A stretch of 64,000 bases of DNA from JABSSA01 sp039984715 (GTDB taxonomy: Bacteria > Pseudomonadota > Alphaproteobacteria > Rhodobacterales > Rhodobacteraceae): positions 124,001 to 188,000 of the forward strand of contig JBDWUA010000010.1 in NCBI GenBank assembly GCA_039984715.1. Direction: 5' to 3'. Positions 51,179 to 58,784 of the stretch are shown here, one piece after another. The translations under genes and the position numbers were made by a program. A model generated the notes under the pieces. That model ran no database searches, was not told the origin of the DNA, and saw only the letters and a list, made by a program, of their open reading frames with translations. Position 1 is the first letter of the stretch. Each line of letters begins with the position of its first letter.

Positions 51179-52312
51179 GTGATTTTCAATATTCGTCGCT
51201 GGGCACGGCCCGTGGCAGCTTTGGCTGTATTAGGCATCGTTGCGTCCTGTGGGTTACCACAAGCGGGCCCAAACAAACGTCAAATATTCTCTGGTTCAGT
51301 GCAGCGTGATGGCGACGCGTTTATCGTTTCCGTCAATGATCGCGTAACGCGGGCGACAGCCGTCACCCCTGCACTTGGGTTTTCTGACTCTTTTCGCCAT
51401 GCGGGTCAGCTTGGGTCCGACACCATTCAACCCGGTGACGTTTTGGGCCTGACGATTTGGGAAAACGTCGATGACGGACTTTTGGCCGGTGAAGGGACAA
51501 ATTCGACGATACTTGAAGAAGTTCAAGTCGACGGAGCCGGATTTGTCTTTGTCCCCTATGCGGGACGCATTCGTGCATCCGGAAACACACCCGAAGCCAT
51601 TCGACGCATCATTACCCAAAAACTAGAAGAACAAACACCTGATCCCCAAGTTCAAGTACGTCGAGTGGCCGGTGATGGATCAACCGTTTCGTTGATTGGT
51701 TCCGTTGGCGCCCAAGGTGTTTACGCAATCGAACGCCCGACCCGTACGTTGGCCACAATGCTGGCGCGCGCAGGCGGCGTTACAATCGAACCCGGCATCG
51801 CACAAGTTACCGTTCAACGCGGACATGTGTCGGACACCATCTGGTTCGAAGATCTTTACGATAACCCACATCTCGATATTGCCCTGCGCGGCGGCGACAA
51901 AATCTTGGTCGAAGAAGACTCGCGCGCCTTTACAGCACTAGGTGCCACAGGTGGCCAAGCCCGCGTTCCGTTTGAAACGCAAAGCCTCTCAGCATTAGAA
52001 GCTATTGCGCAGGTTGGTGGATTGAACGCCGGAACAGCAGACCCGACCGGTGTCTTTGTCTTGCGCAATGAACCAGCCGCAGTCTCCAATGTGGTTCTGG
52101 GGCGCAACGATCTTGTCGGCGCGCAACGCCTTGTCTACGTGATCGATCTGACCGAACCAAATGGGATGTTCAACGCGCGTGATTTCGCGATCCGCGATGG
52201 GGACACACTGTATGTCACAGAAGCTCCGTATACTCAGTTCACAAAAATCCTTGGCGCTTTGACCGGACCAATTGCCAGCGCAAATTCGGTATCAAGCCTT
52301 GGCAGTGATTGA
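51179..52312 (+). CDS. Polysaccharide export lipoprotein (Wza/KpsD-like)
   Basis: 377 residues from GTG 51179 with GAGGAG upstream. Signal peptide with lipobox VASC (Cys24). The Poly_export segment QPGDVLGLTIWENVDDGL and two or more SLBB segments (VSLIGSVGAQGVYAI, FETQSLSALEAIAQVGGLN) form the outer-membrane translocon. It lies between the KpsS- and KpsC-like genes and would let capsule polysaccharide leave the cell. The inner-membrane KpsMT are not in the window. Confidence 0.92.
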   Translation: MIFNIRRWARPVAALAVLGIVASCGLPQAGPNKRQIFSGSVQRDGDAFIVSVNDRVTRATAVTPALGFSDSFRHAGQLGSDTIQPGDVLGLTIWENVDDGLLAGEGTNSTILEEVQVDGAGFVFVPYAGRIRASGNTPEAIRRIITQKLEEQTPDPQVQVRRVAGDGSTVSLIGSVGAQGVYAIERPTRTLATMLARAGGVTIEPGIAQVTVQRGHVSDTIWFEDLYDNPHLDIALRGGDKILVEEDSRAFTALGATGGQARVPFETQSLSALEAIAQVGGLNAGTADPTGVFVLRNEPAAVSNVVLGRNDLVGAQRLVYVIDLTEPNGMFNARDFAIRDGDTLYVTEAPYTQFTKILGALTGPIASANSVSSLGSD

Positions 52313-52321
52313 TCCTCGCGA

Positions 52322-54343
52322 GTGAGTGAGACCGAGAAAAATTCAGCCGTCGGACCGGAACAGGCCCGGCGGCTTTTTATTTACAACACCGGTTTCTTGA
52401 CCCAACGCCGGGTGCGGCGCATCTTAGATCTGGCTGGTTGGCGCATATCACTCGGGTTTCCCAAAGAAGGCGATGCCGTTGGCGTTTGGGGGCAAAGCCC
52501 GACGGCGCACCGTGGTGAAAAAATCGCTACTGAAAAAGACGCACCAATCGTTCGGATCGAAGACGCCTTTTTGCGGTCTCTGTTTCCGGGTCGTTCAGGC
52601 GAACCTCCTATGGGTTTATTGATTGATGAAACCGGCGTTCATTTTGACCCAGCTAAACCATCCGATCTGGAAACACTGCTTGCCACTCATCCTTTAGACG
52701 ACACGGCCCTATTGGACCGGTCACGCGGCGCGATGGCCCGTATGGCCGAAGCCCATCTTAGCAAATACAGTGCGTTTGATCCCGAACTCGACGTGCCCGC
52801 GCCAGGCTATGTGCTGGTCCTCGATCAGACACGCGGGGACGCGTCAGTCCGTGCAAGCCGTGCCAATGTGCACCGCTTTCAGGAAATGCTGTTCGTCGCC
52901 CAAGAAGAACACCCCGGCACGCGCATTTTGATCAAAACGCACCCCGAAACGGTTCAAGGTCATCGCGAAGGCTATTTTGAAAAGAAAAACGAAAACGACC
53001 GGGTCAAGCTGTATGACGCACCCGTAAGCCCTTGGCGTTTGATGGAAGGGGCCGTTGCAGTTTACACGGTCTCATCTGGCCTAGGGTTCGAAGCCATCTT
53101 GGCCGGGCACAAACCGCGTGTCTTTGGCCAACCTTTCTATGCAGGTTGGGGTTTAACGTCTGACGAAGACCCGGTCATTCGGCGTCAACGGAAATTGACA
53201 CGGGCGCAATTGTTTGCCGCCGCAATGATCCTTTATCCAAAATGGTATGATCCGTTTCACGACACGCTTTGCGAACTTGAAGACGTGATTGAAACCCTCG
53301 CCGCGCAATCACGCGCGTGGCGGGCAGACCATCAGGGATGGGTCGCCAGCGGGATGCGTTTGTGGAAGCGCCCTGCCCTTCAGAAAACGTTTGGCCAGCA
53401 AAAGCGCCTGATCTTTACGGATACACCAGCCAAAGCGCGCCAAACCGGTCGACCGTGGATGATTTGGGCGGGTAAGGCGCAGGTTGGTGACGAAGATGCC
53501 GTTCGCGTCGAAGATGGGTTCTTACGGTCTAAAGGATTGGGGGCGGAACTGGTGCCGCCTGTGTCGCTGGTGACGGACGATCTGGGAATTTACTACGACC
53601 CATCGCGACCGTCACGCCTAGAAGAATTGATACGTGCGCGTCGCACCTTGCGGCCAGAACAAATGTTGCGTGTTGATCGCTTGCAGCGGTTGTTGGTCAA
53701 GAAAGGCGTCAGCAAATACAATCTGGCCGGTTCCCCTCCTGCATTGCCGGACGGCCACAAGGTATTGGTCATTGGTCAGGTCGAAGATGACGCTTCCATT
53801 CGCCTTGGCGCTGGTGACATTGCAACTAATGATGCCTTGTTGAAAGCCGCACACCATGCGCGACCGGATGCCGTGATCCTGTACAAACCACATCCCGATG
53901 TAGAAGCGGGTTTGCGGCCGGGCAAAATAACGACCCAAGACCTTGCACATTCGATTTTGTCAGACGTTGAAATTACGTCGTTATTTCCCCTTGTCGACGA
54001 AGTTTGGACCATGACCTCACTTAGTGGATTCGAGGCGTTGCTGCGTGGTGTTCCAGTCGTGACAACAGGCGCGCCGTTTTATGCGGGTTGGGGCCTGACC
54101 GAAGATCGCGGCACAGTCCCCCCGCGTCGGCGTGAGGATGTCAGTTTGGCAGGGCTTATCCATGCCACGTTGATTGATTATCCGCGCTATACCGATCCGG
54201 TCACTGGCTTGCCATGCTCGGTCGAAGTCATTGTTCAACGCCTGTCCGAAGACGCAAACGTCTCGCATCCCGGATCGCTTAATCGGTTGCTGTCAAAATT
54301 GCAGGGGGCATTTTCCAGTCACGCGCATATTTGGCGCCGTTAG
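52322..54343 (+). CDS. Capsular polysaccharide biosynthesis protein KpsC (tandem Kdo transferase)
   Basis: 673 residues, GTG start. Two homologous halves (about 12-330 and 345-660) repeat the elements RIEDAFLRSLFPG / RVEDGFLRSKGLG, ILIKTHPE / ILYKPHPD, SSGLGFEAILAGHKPRVFGQPFYAGWGL / SLSGFEALLRGVPVVTTGAPFYAGWGL. This is the KpsC dual beta-Kdo transferase layout that builds the poly-Kdo linker. Its TAG overlaps the convergent ribD stop. Confidence 0.92.
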   Translation: MSETEKNSAVGPEQARRLFIYNTGFLTQRRVRRILDLAGWRISLGFPKEGDAVGVWGQSPTAHRGEKIATEKDAPIVRIEDAFLRSLFPGRSGEPPMGLLIDETGVHFDPAKPSDLETLLATHPLDDTALLDRSRGAMARMAEAHLSKYSAFDPELDVPAPGYVLVLDQTRGDASVRASRANVHRFQEMLFVAQEEHPGTRILIKTHPETVQGHREGYFEKKNENDRVKLYDAPVSPWRLMEGAVAVYTVSSGLGFEAILAGHKPRVFGQPFYAGWGLTSDEDPVIRRQRKLTRAQLFAAAMILYPKWYDPFHDTLCELEDVIETLAAQSRAWRADHQGWVASGMRLWKRPALQKTFGQQKRLIFTDTPAKARQTGRPWMIWAGKAQVGDEDAVRVEDGFLRSKGLGAELVPPVSLVTDDLGIYYDPSRPSRLEELIRARRTLRPEQMLRVDRLQRLLVKKGVSKYNLAGSPPALPDGHKVLVIGQVEDDASIRLGAGDIATNDALLKAAHHARPDAVILYKPHPDVEAGLRPGKITTQDLAHSILSDVEITSLFPLVDEVWTMTSLSGFEALLRGVPVVTTGAPFYAGWGLTEDRGTVPPRRREDVSLAGLIHATLIDYPRYTDPVTGLPCSVEVIVQRLSEDANVSHPGSLNRLLSKLQGAFSSHAHIWRR

Positions 54344-55449
54344 TCCCGTTCCGTTTTTCGATCCCAGACATGCAGGACATCATCCCCAATTTGGCGCAGT
54401 TCGGTCAGTTCAAAACGATGAGCTTCTTGCAGCGCACTTAGCCCCAAGGCCCCAATGCTGGGTAAGCCTTCGGCACCTATCGCCATACCCGCCGTGAACC
54501 AAACAAAGCGATCGACCAGTTGCGCATCGATCAGTGATGCGGCAAGCCCGCCACCGCCTTCGCAAAACACGCGCGTCGTTCCCAGATCAGCCAATTGCCC
54601 CAACACTTCTTGCGGGTCTAGTTGCGCGCCTTTGGCCGTGCATTCCAAAAGCGTCGCCCCCAATCCAGCCCATGTTTCCTTCAACGATGGATCTGCATCT
54701 TGCCCGTGGCATAGAACCAATGGAATTTTTGACGCACTGCGTGCCAATTGACCCAAAAGTGGCAGATCAATTCGGCGCGAAACGACAACGCGCGCGGGTT
54801 GGCGGGATACGCCCAAATCACGCACTGTCAAAGAAGGGTCATCGGACCGCGCAGTTCCTCCGCCTACCATCACCGCGTCGTGGCGTGATCGCATGCTGTG
54901 GACGACACGGCGTGCTTCGGGCCCTGTGATCCACTGGCTTTGCCCGCTTCCGGTTGCAATGCGTCCGTCAAAAGAAGACGCAAGCTTGAGCGTTACGAAG
55001 GGGCGACGTTGCGTGACTTTTAGCAAGAACCCCGCATGATCCTTGTAGGCCTCTTCGGCCAAGACACCTTCGGTGACCTCAATCCCAGCCGCTTTTAGCA
55101 TCTTAATACCACGCCCGCTGACGCGTGGATCAGGATCAGTCAGCGCAACGACAACACGTTTTACGCCGGCCTTGATAAGTGCCGAGGTGCAAGGTGGCGT
55201 TTGACCTTCATGCGAACAGGGTTCCAGCGTGACATACGCCGTTGCCCCTTCTGATTGCGCGCCCGCCTGAGACAAGGCCTGCGGTTCAGCATGGGGTCGT
55301 CCGCCGACTTGGGTCCAACCGCGTCCGATTACGACGCCATCTTTTTGGATCACGCACCCAACCGCCGGGTTGGGCGCACATTTGCCCATCCCACGACGCC
55401 CAAGCCCAAGCGCCATCTTCATGAATCGTTTATCGCGCTCTGCGCTCAC
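54340..55449 (-). CDS. ribD: Bifunctional riboflavin deaminase/reductase RibD
   Basis: 369 residues. Deaminase zinc site HAE (His53, Glu55) and PCSHEGQTPPC (Cys78, Cys87), then the reductase domain with FVTLKLASSFDGRIATGSGQSQWITG and CEGGGGLAASLI. It converts the diaminopyrimidine to the ribitylamino precursor. GTG start overlaps the nrdR stop (GTGA); its stop overlaps kpsC's stop on the other strand. Confidence 0.96.
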   Translation of the reverse strand: MSAERDKRFMKMALGLGRRGMGKCAPNPAVGCVIQKDGVVIGRGWTQVGGRPHAEPQALSQAGAQSEGATAYVTLEPCSHEGQTPPCTSALIKAGVKRVVVALTDPDPRVSGRGIKMLKAAGIEVTEGVLAEEAYKDHAGFLLKVTQRRPFVTLKLASSFDGRIATGSGQSQWITGPEARRVVHSMRSRHDAVMVGGGTARSDDPSLTVRDLGVSRQPARVVVSRRIDLPLLGQLARSASKIPLVLCHGQDADPSLKETWAGLGATLLECTAKGAQLDPQEVLGQLADLGTTRVFCEGGGGLAASLIDAQLVDRFVWFTAGMAIGAEGLPSIGALGLSALQEAHRFELTELRQIGDDVLHVWDRKTERD

Positions 55450-55919
55450 TCGCCCGATGGACCATCGCTTGGGGGTCGAAGCTCGGCAACGAACTTATCA
55501 AAATCATCCGCAGCTTGGAAATTCTTGTACACGCTAGCAAATCGCACATAGGCCACCGTATCGATCCGGTTCAGCGCTTCCATGACGATTTCGCCAATCT
55601 GCTTGGATGGTATATCGGTTTCACCCATCGATTCCAGACGGCGCACAATCCCTGAAATCATCTGATCGATACGCTCGGGTTCGATCGGACGCTTTTGCAT
55701 GGAAATGCGAATGGATCGTTCCAGTTTGTCACGATCAAAATCTTCGCGACGCCCGTTTGTCTTTACGACAACCAAATCTCGCAATTGGACCCGCTCATAC
55801 GTGGTAAAACGACCACCACATGCTGGGCAAAACCGGCGTCTGCGAATTGAGACGTGATCTTCTGCTGGTCGACTGTCTTTGACCTGAGTGTCAATATTTC
55901 CACAGAATGGGCAGCGCAT
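55446..55919 (-). CDS. nrdR: Transcriptional repressor NrdR
   Basis: 157 residues from ATG 55919. Zinc ribbon MRCPFCGNIDTQVKDSR...FCPACGGRFTTYERV and the ATP-cone VVKTNGRREDFDRDKLERSI. It represses ribonucleotide-reductase genes when bound to dATP/ATP. Head of the nrdR-ribD operon. Confidence 0.96.
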   Translation of the reverse strand: MRCPFCGNIDTQVKDSRPAEDHVSIRRRRFCPACGGRFTTYERVQLRDLVVVKTNGRREDFDRDKLERSIRISMQKRPIEPERIDQMISGIVRRLESMGETDIPSKQIGEIVMEALNRIDTVAYVRFASVYKNFQAADDFDKFVAELRPPSDGPSGE

Positions 55920-56072
55920 ACGGCCGTCTCCCTTGTTCTGGTCCTGCCTGTCGTGGAGGTTTTCCTCCGTTCCACCAGCACTATAGGGGCAACGCAACCA
56001 TTTGGGTAGCCAAGAATTTCACCCCCAGATACTGGTACATCACGACCACGCACCAAGGGAATAAACCTAATT

Positions 56073-56483
56073 CTAGCTAACCTCGCGAAGACGAACGCGG
56101 AAATCCGAATTGCGGCACAACGAACTTGCCAATGCAAATCCGACAACTTGACCCGAGCGACGGATGCTTAGCGAGATGGACTTGTATTCGTTTGGAACCG
56201 GTTCCAAGGAAAAAATAGTGCTGCGGCGTCCTGGCATCGCGTTTGATGGCCCCAGCCCACGTGCCAACCACAACTGGCCGCTTTTCACCCCGTATTTACG
56301 CTTGGCAAATTGGGCCGCCGCACACCAAGTTTGGCGAGGCCCAGTATCTAATCCATCAATCACCTCAAATGAGGTCGCGTTGATCGCCGCGACACGCACC
56401 TTGATCTGCAATTCCGGAAAACCTTGCGCAGCACCAATCTGTGCCGACAAAAGCAAAAAGCTGACTGCAAAAATTCTGAGCAT
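56073..56483 (-). CDS. Secreted protein of unknown function
   Basis: 136 residues from ATG 56483, well supported by GGAGGA upstream. Signal peptide of about 18-20 residues (FLLLSAQIGAAQG). The mature domain is small and beta-rich, with RQTWCAAAQFAKRKYG and a pair of cysteines (near 53 and 122) that could form a disulfide. Probably periplasmic; no family recognised. Confidence 0.7.
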   Translation of the reverse strand: MLRIFAVSFLLLSAQIGAAQGFPELQIKVRVAAINATSFEVIDGLDTGPRQTWCAAAQFAKRKYGVKSGQLWLARGLGPSNAMPGRRSTIFSLEPVPNEYKSISLSIRRSGQVVGFALASSLCRNSDFRVRLREVS

Positions 56484-56565
56484 ATTGTCCTCCAATTTCT
56501 TTATATATCGGCACAGTAGCTGCCAGACCCAAATCACGGTTCCGCGTCTCTTTATTTCAAAAGCG

Positions 56566-56967
56566 TCAATGCATGTCCACAAACACACTTCGCGTCAAAG
56601 CACGATACCTGTGTTCAAACAAATACACGCCTTGCCATGTCCCCAGTCGCAAAGCGCCGTCAGAATAAGGAATTGAAAGCGTGCTTGGCAGAAGTGACGC
56701 CTTAATATGTGCAGGCATATCGTCCGGGCCTTCGTACGTATGTGTCAAATAAGACATCGATGGATCTGTCGTAGGCGGAACCAATCGGTCAAAAAAGTTT
56801 TGCAAGTCCACCTGGACCTCGGGGTCCGCGTTTTCCTGGATCAACAATGAACAAGACGTATGTTGAACCAACAGGGTCATAACACCGTCGCCCGCCAAAG
56901 ACGGCAAGCGGTTGGTCATTTCATACAGTCCGGGGCCATTTGTTTGAATTGTGAGCGTTGTTTGCAT
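56566..56967 (-). CDS. YjbQ/UPF0047 family protein
   Basis: 133 residues from ATG 56967. QHTSCSLLIQENADPEVQVDLQNFFDRLVP and the SYLTHTYEGPDDMPAHIKASLL and GTWQGVYLFEHR motifs are the YjbQ signatures, with conserved His and Glu. A weak thiamine-phosphate synthase activity was reported for the family; the physiological role is unsettled. Same strand as the SRPBCC gene upstream. Confidence 0.93.
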   Translation of the reverse strand: MQTTLTIQTNGPGLYEMTNRLPSLAGDGVMTLLVQHTSCSLLIQENADPEVQVDLQNFFDRLVPPTTDPSMSYLTHTYEGPDDMPAHIKASLLPSTLSIPYSDGALRLGTWQGVYLFEHRYRALTRSVFVDMH

Positions 56968-57029
56968 GACCAAGTCACACCAGACAGACCCACATTGTGC
57001 AAGCCTGTCGAACACCCAAGCAATAGAAT

Positions 57030-57560
57030 TTAGTTTTCGATAAGGTTTTTCAGATTGGTTAGGCCCGCCTCGTAATCGGCACCCACCCACTTATCCATCA
57101 TAAGCCCCATCCATCGACCGACCGGATTTGCACCCATGTCAGTGTCCAAGGTCCACGTGATTTCGGTCGTTCCGCTTTTCTCGGTTAAGATAAACGCTGC
57201 CTTCGAGGTTCCCATTTCACCAAAGTCCAACACCGTTTCCACCCGCTCGTTTTCAATGGATGTCATGATTGCCTGACTGCCATTTCCGACCTGCGGGTGG
57301 TCCGAAGCCCATTCCAGTTTCGCGCCAACTCCGTCTTCGGGTCCACTGTAAGTCGTTTGAATATTCGGATCACGATCCATCCAAGGTGACCACGCCTCGG
57401 TTGCCTTAAGGCTGTTCACATGGGGAAAAACATCAGCGGGCTGTGCATCAATCTGCACACTGCGCGCCACCTGTATTTCGCGCGGCAATAAAAAGCCGCC
57501 CAGCACAATGACAAGACCAAATGAAACGACGATACCCAAAACCCACTTCAGAATACGCAT
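57030..57560 (-). CDS. Membrane-anchored SRPBCC (polyketide cyclase-like) protein
   Basis: 176 residues from ATG 57560 with GGAG upstream. One N-terminal hydrophobic anchor (about 3-25), then a START-like domain: SVQIDAQPADVFPHVNSLKATEAWSPW and the strand TEITWTLDTDMGANPVGRWMGLMMDKWVG. The lipid- or ligand-binding fold is clear, the ligand unknown. It is followed by yjbQ on the same strand. Confidence 0.87.
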   Translation of the reverse strand: MRILKWVLGIVVSFGLVIVLGGFLLPREIQVARSVQIDAQPADVFPHVNSLKATEAWSPWMDRDPNIQTTYSGPEDGVGAKLEWASDHPQVGNGSQAIMTSIENERVETVLDFGEMGTSKAAFILTEKSGTTEITWTLDTDMGANPVGRWMGLMMDKWVGADYEAGLTNLKNLIEN

Positions 57561-57635
57561 GGCGCTCTCCTGTTTCGGTTTAGGGCTGTATATCACACTT
57601 TGAGCGTCACAATAAGATGAGACACATATCGGCGG

Positions 57636-57863
57636 TTAGAAGATTTTTGCACCGCGTCGTGATGTAAAAATTGGCTGCACAACATCTTTCGTCCGCGGCG
57701 TGGGTGCTCCAGACTTGTAGTGATCTGACAACGCCATCAACGCGCGCAGACGACCCATTCGAGCTGCCTGAACGGTGCTTGGTTTCGCCTTAAAAAGGAG
57801 AGGTTTTTCGTCCCGGTACTCTGCGCCTAAAACATACGGCGTCGATTTGGCTAAACTATTCAT
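57636..57863 (-). CDS. Small conserved-looking protein, unknown
   Basis: 75 residues from ATG 57863; a TTG upstream is less likely. Basic, soluble, with a helical middle SVQ/TVQAARMGRLRALMALSDHYKSG and no membrane segment or signal peptide. I recognise no family. It stands alone between the SRPBCC gene and a decayed macro-domain gene. Confidence 0.5.
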   Translation of the reverse strand: MNSLAKSTPYVLGAEYRDEKPLLFKAKPSTVQAARMGRLRALMALSDHYKSGAPTPRTKDVVQPIFTSRRGAKIF

Positions 57864-58041
57864 CGTTAACAATCTTCTTTTTTACCCACCACATGCGCAA
57901 ACACGCCAACGACAGAAAGTTGCCACATTCTGACCACAAATCCTACGCTGATCGGCGGTAATTCGCACCAAATGGGTGGAAACATATTGTTTCCTGGGTA
58001 AATTCTACGATGTCGAGAAATTTCAACACGTTATACGTGTC
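57864..58041. other. Intergenic, no gene
   Basis: About 180 bp of non-coding sequence. The only structure I see is the inverted repeat ACACGT-TAT-ACGTGT at 58026-58040, just past the end of the decayed macro-domain gene. Confidence 0.4.
58026..58040. repeat. 15-bp inverted repeat
   Basis: ACACGT (58026-58031), TAT, ACGTGT (58035-58040). A perfect 6-bp-arm palindrome of operator size, or a hairpin; no gene start is near enough to assign a role. Confidence 0.35.
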
Positions 58042-58318
58042 TCAACGCGGTAATTCTACCAATGTATGGTCCATGCCTGACAAAGATTCTTCGATTATCT
58101 GTTCGATGATTGCCCAATCCCCCTCCCGCCAGACCTGCTCCGATCAGGGGATATTCAATACGCGCGCCTGAAAACTCTTTTGAAATGGGCCGAAAGCAAT
58201 CGCGTATTGCATCGTAGTCTGCATTTTACTTGCGACGCCCGTATTCATATTGAGTGTACGCATTGTTGACGTGAAACTGGACTTCCTCGCGAACAATCAA
58301 TGCCAAATGCGAAAGCAT
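58042..58318 (-). pseudogene. Decayed macro-domain (ADP-ribose-binding) gene
   Basis: Translating this strand gives pieces of a macro-domain protein broken by two lesions. Reading from 58318: ...HVNNAYTQYEYGRRK, then TAA at 58226-58228; in the same frame NADYDAIRDCFRPISKEF and IEYPLIGAGLAGG; then a run of five G (58119-58123 on the plus strand as C) shifts the frame, and deleting one G restores DWAIIEQIIEESLSGMDHTL up to TGA at 58042-58044. The VNAYTQY, DYDAIR and PLIGAGLAGGDW motifs identify the family. The N-terminal third, including the adenine-binding HGCNC region, is missing. Not expected to be functional. Confidence 0.85.
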
Positions 58319-58333
58319 CACCAATCACCTTGT

Positions 58334-58606
58334 TCATGAAAACAAGCCGTCGCCCTGTTCATCGATCATTTGTTTTGCTTTCCCGATCGATACTTCGATA
58401 GCAGTCAATTCGTCATCGATGGTATCTGCACGGATCAGTTGGTGCACCTTTACATCACCGTCCACGTCCTTTTCGATGCGCGCAGCGACGCGCCATTTGC
58501 CGCCTTCGCGTATTGGCTCAGCTATGATGTCAAATCCATTGTAGGCTTGTGGTTCCGCTTTTGGTGTCTTGCCGGAACCACCAAACAGGCGCGAAAAGAG
58601 CGACAT
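58334..58606 (-). CDS. HlyU family protein
   Basis: 90 residues from ATG 58606 with GGAG upstream. After MSLFSRLFGG comes AYNGFDIIAEPIREGGKWRVAARIEKDV and the C-terminal VSIGKAKQMIDEQGDGLF, matching the short HlyU-type family (PF10115, as I recall). Annotated in this group as a transcriptional activator, but the function outside Vibrio is not established. Confidence 0.85.
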   Translation of the reverse strand: MSLFSRLFGGSGKTPKAEPQAYNGFDIIAEPIREGGKWRVAARIEKDVDGDVKVHQLIRADTIDDELTAIEVSIGKAKQMIDEQGDGLFS

Positions 58607-58729
58607 GGCCAATCTCCAAATTGTTCGAAGGCAAAGTTACAAATCGCAGCGTATTTGTGAAGCCCGAACGTTTTCAGCACATTTCGCGTCGCATCGTTGT
58701 CGATTTTGATTTGAACGCCTGCACAACGA

Positions 58730-58766
58730 AAAACGCCCTTCGCAATATTTCAGCGAAGGGCGTTTT
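58730..58766 (-). terminator. Intrinsic terminator of rpoD
   Basis: A 14-bp stem (58730-58743 with 58753-58766, core ACGCCCTTCGC / GCGAAGGGCGT) and 9-nt loop, ending in a T-tract on the minus strand. It lies 18 bp past the rpoD stop. A/T flanks on both sides make it potentially bidirectional. Confidence 0.9.
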
Positions 58767-58784
58767 ATCTGATTAACTAGGGAA

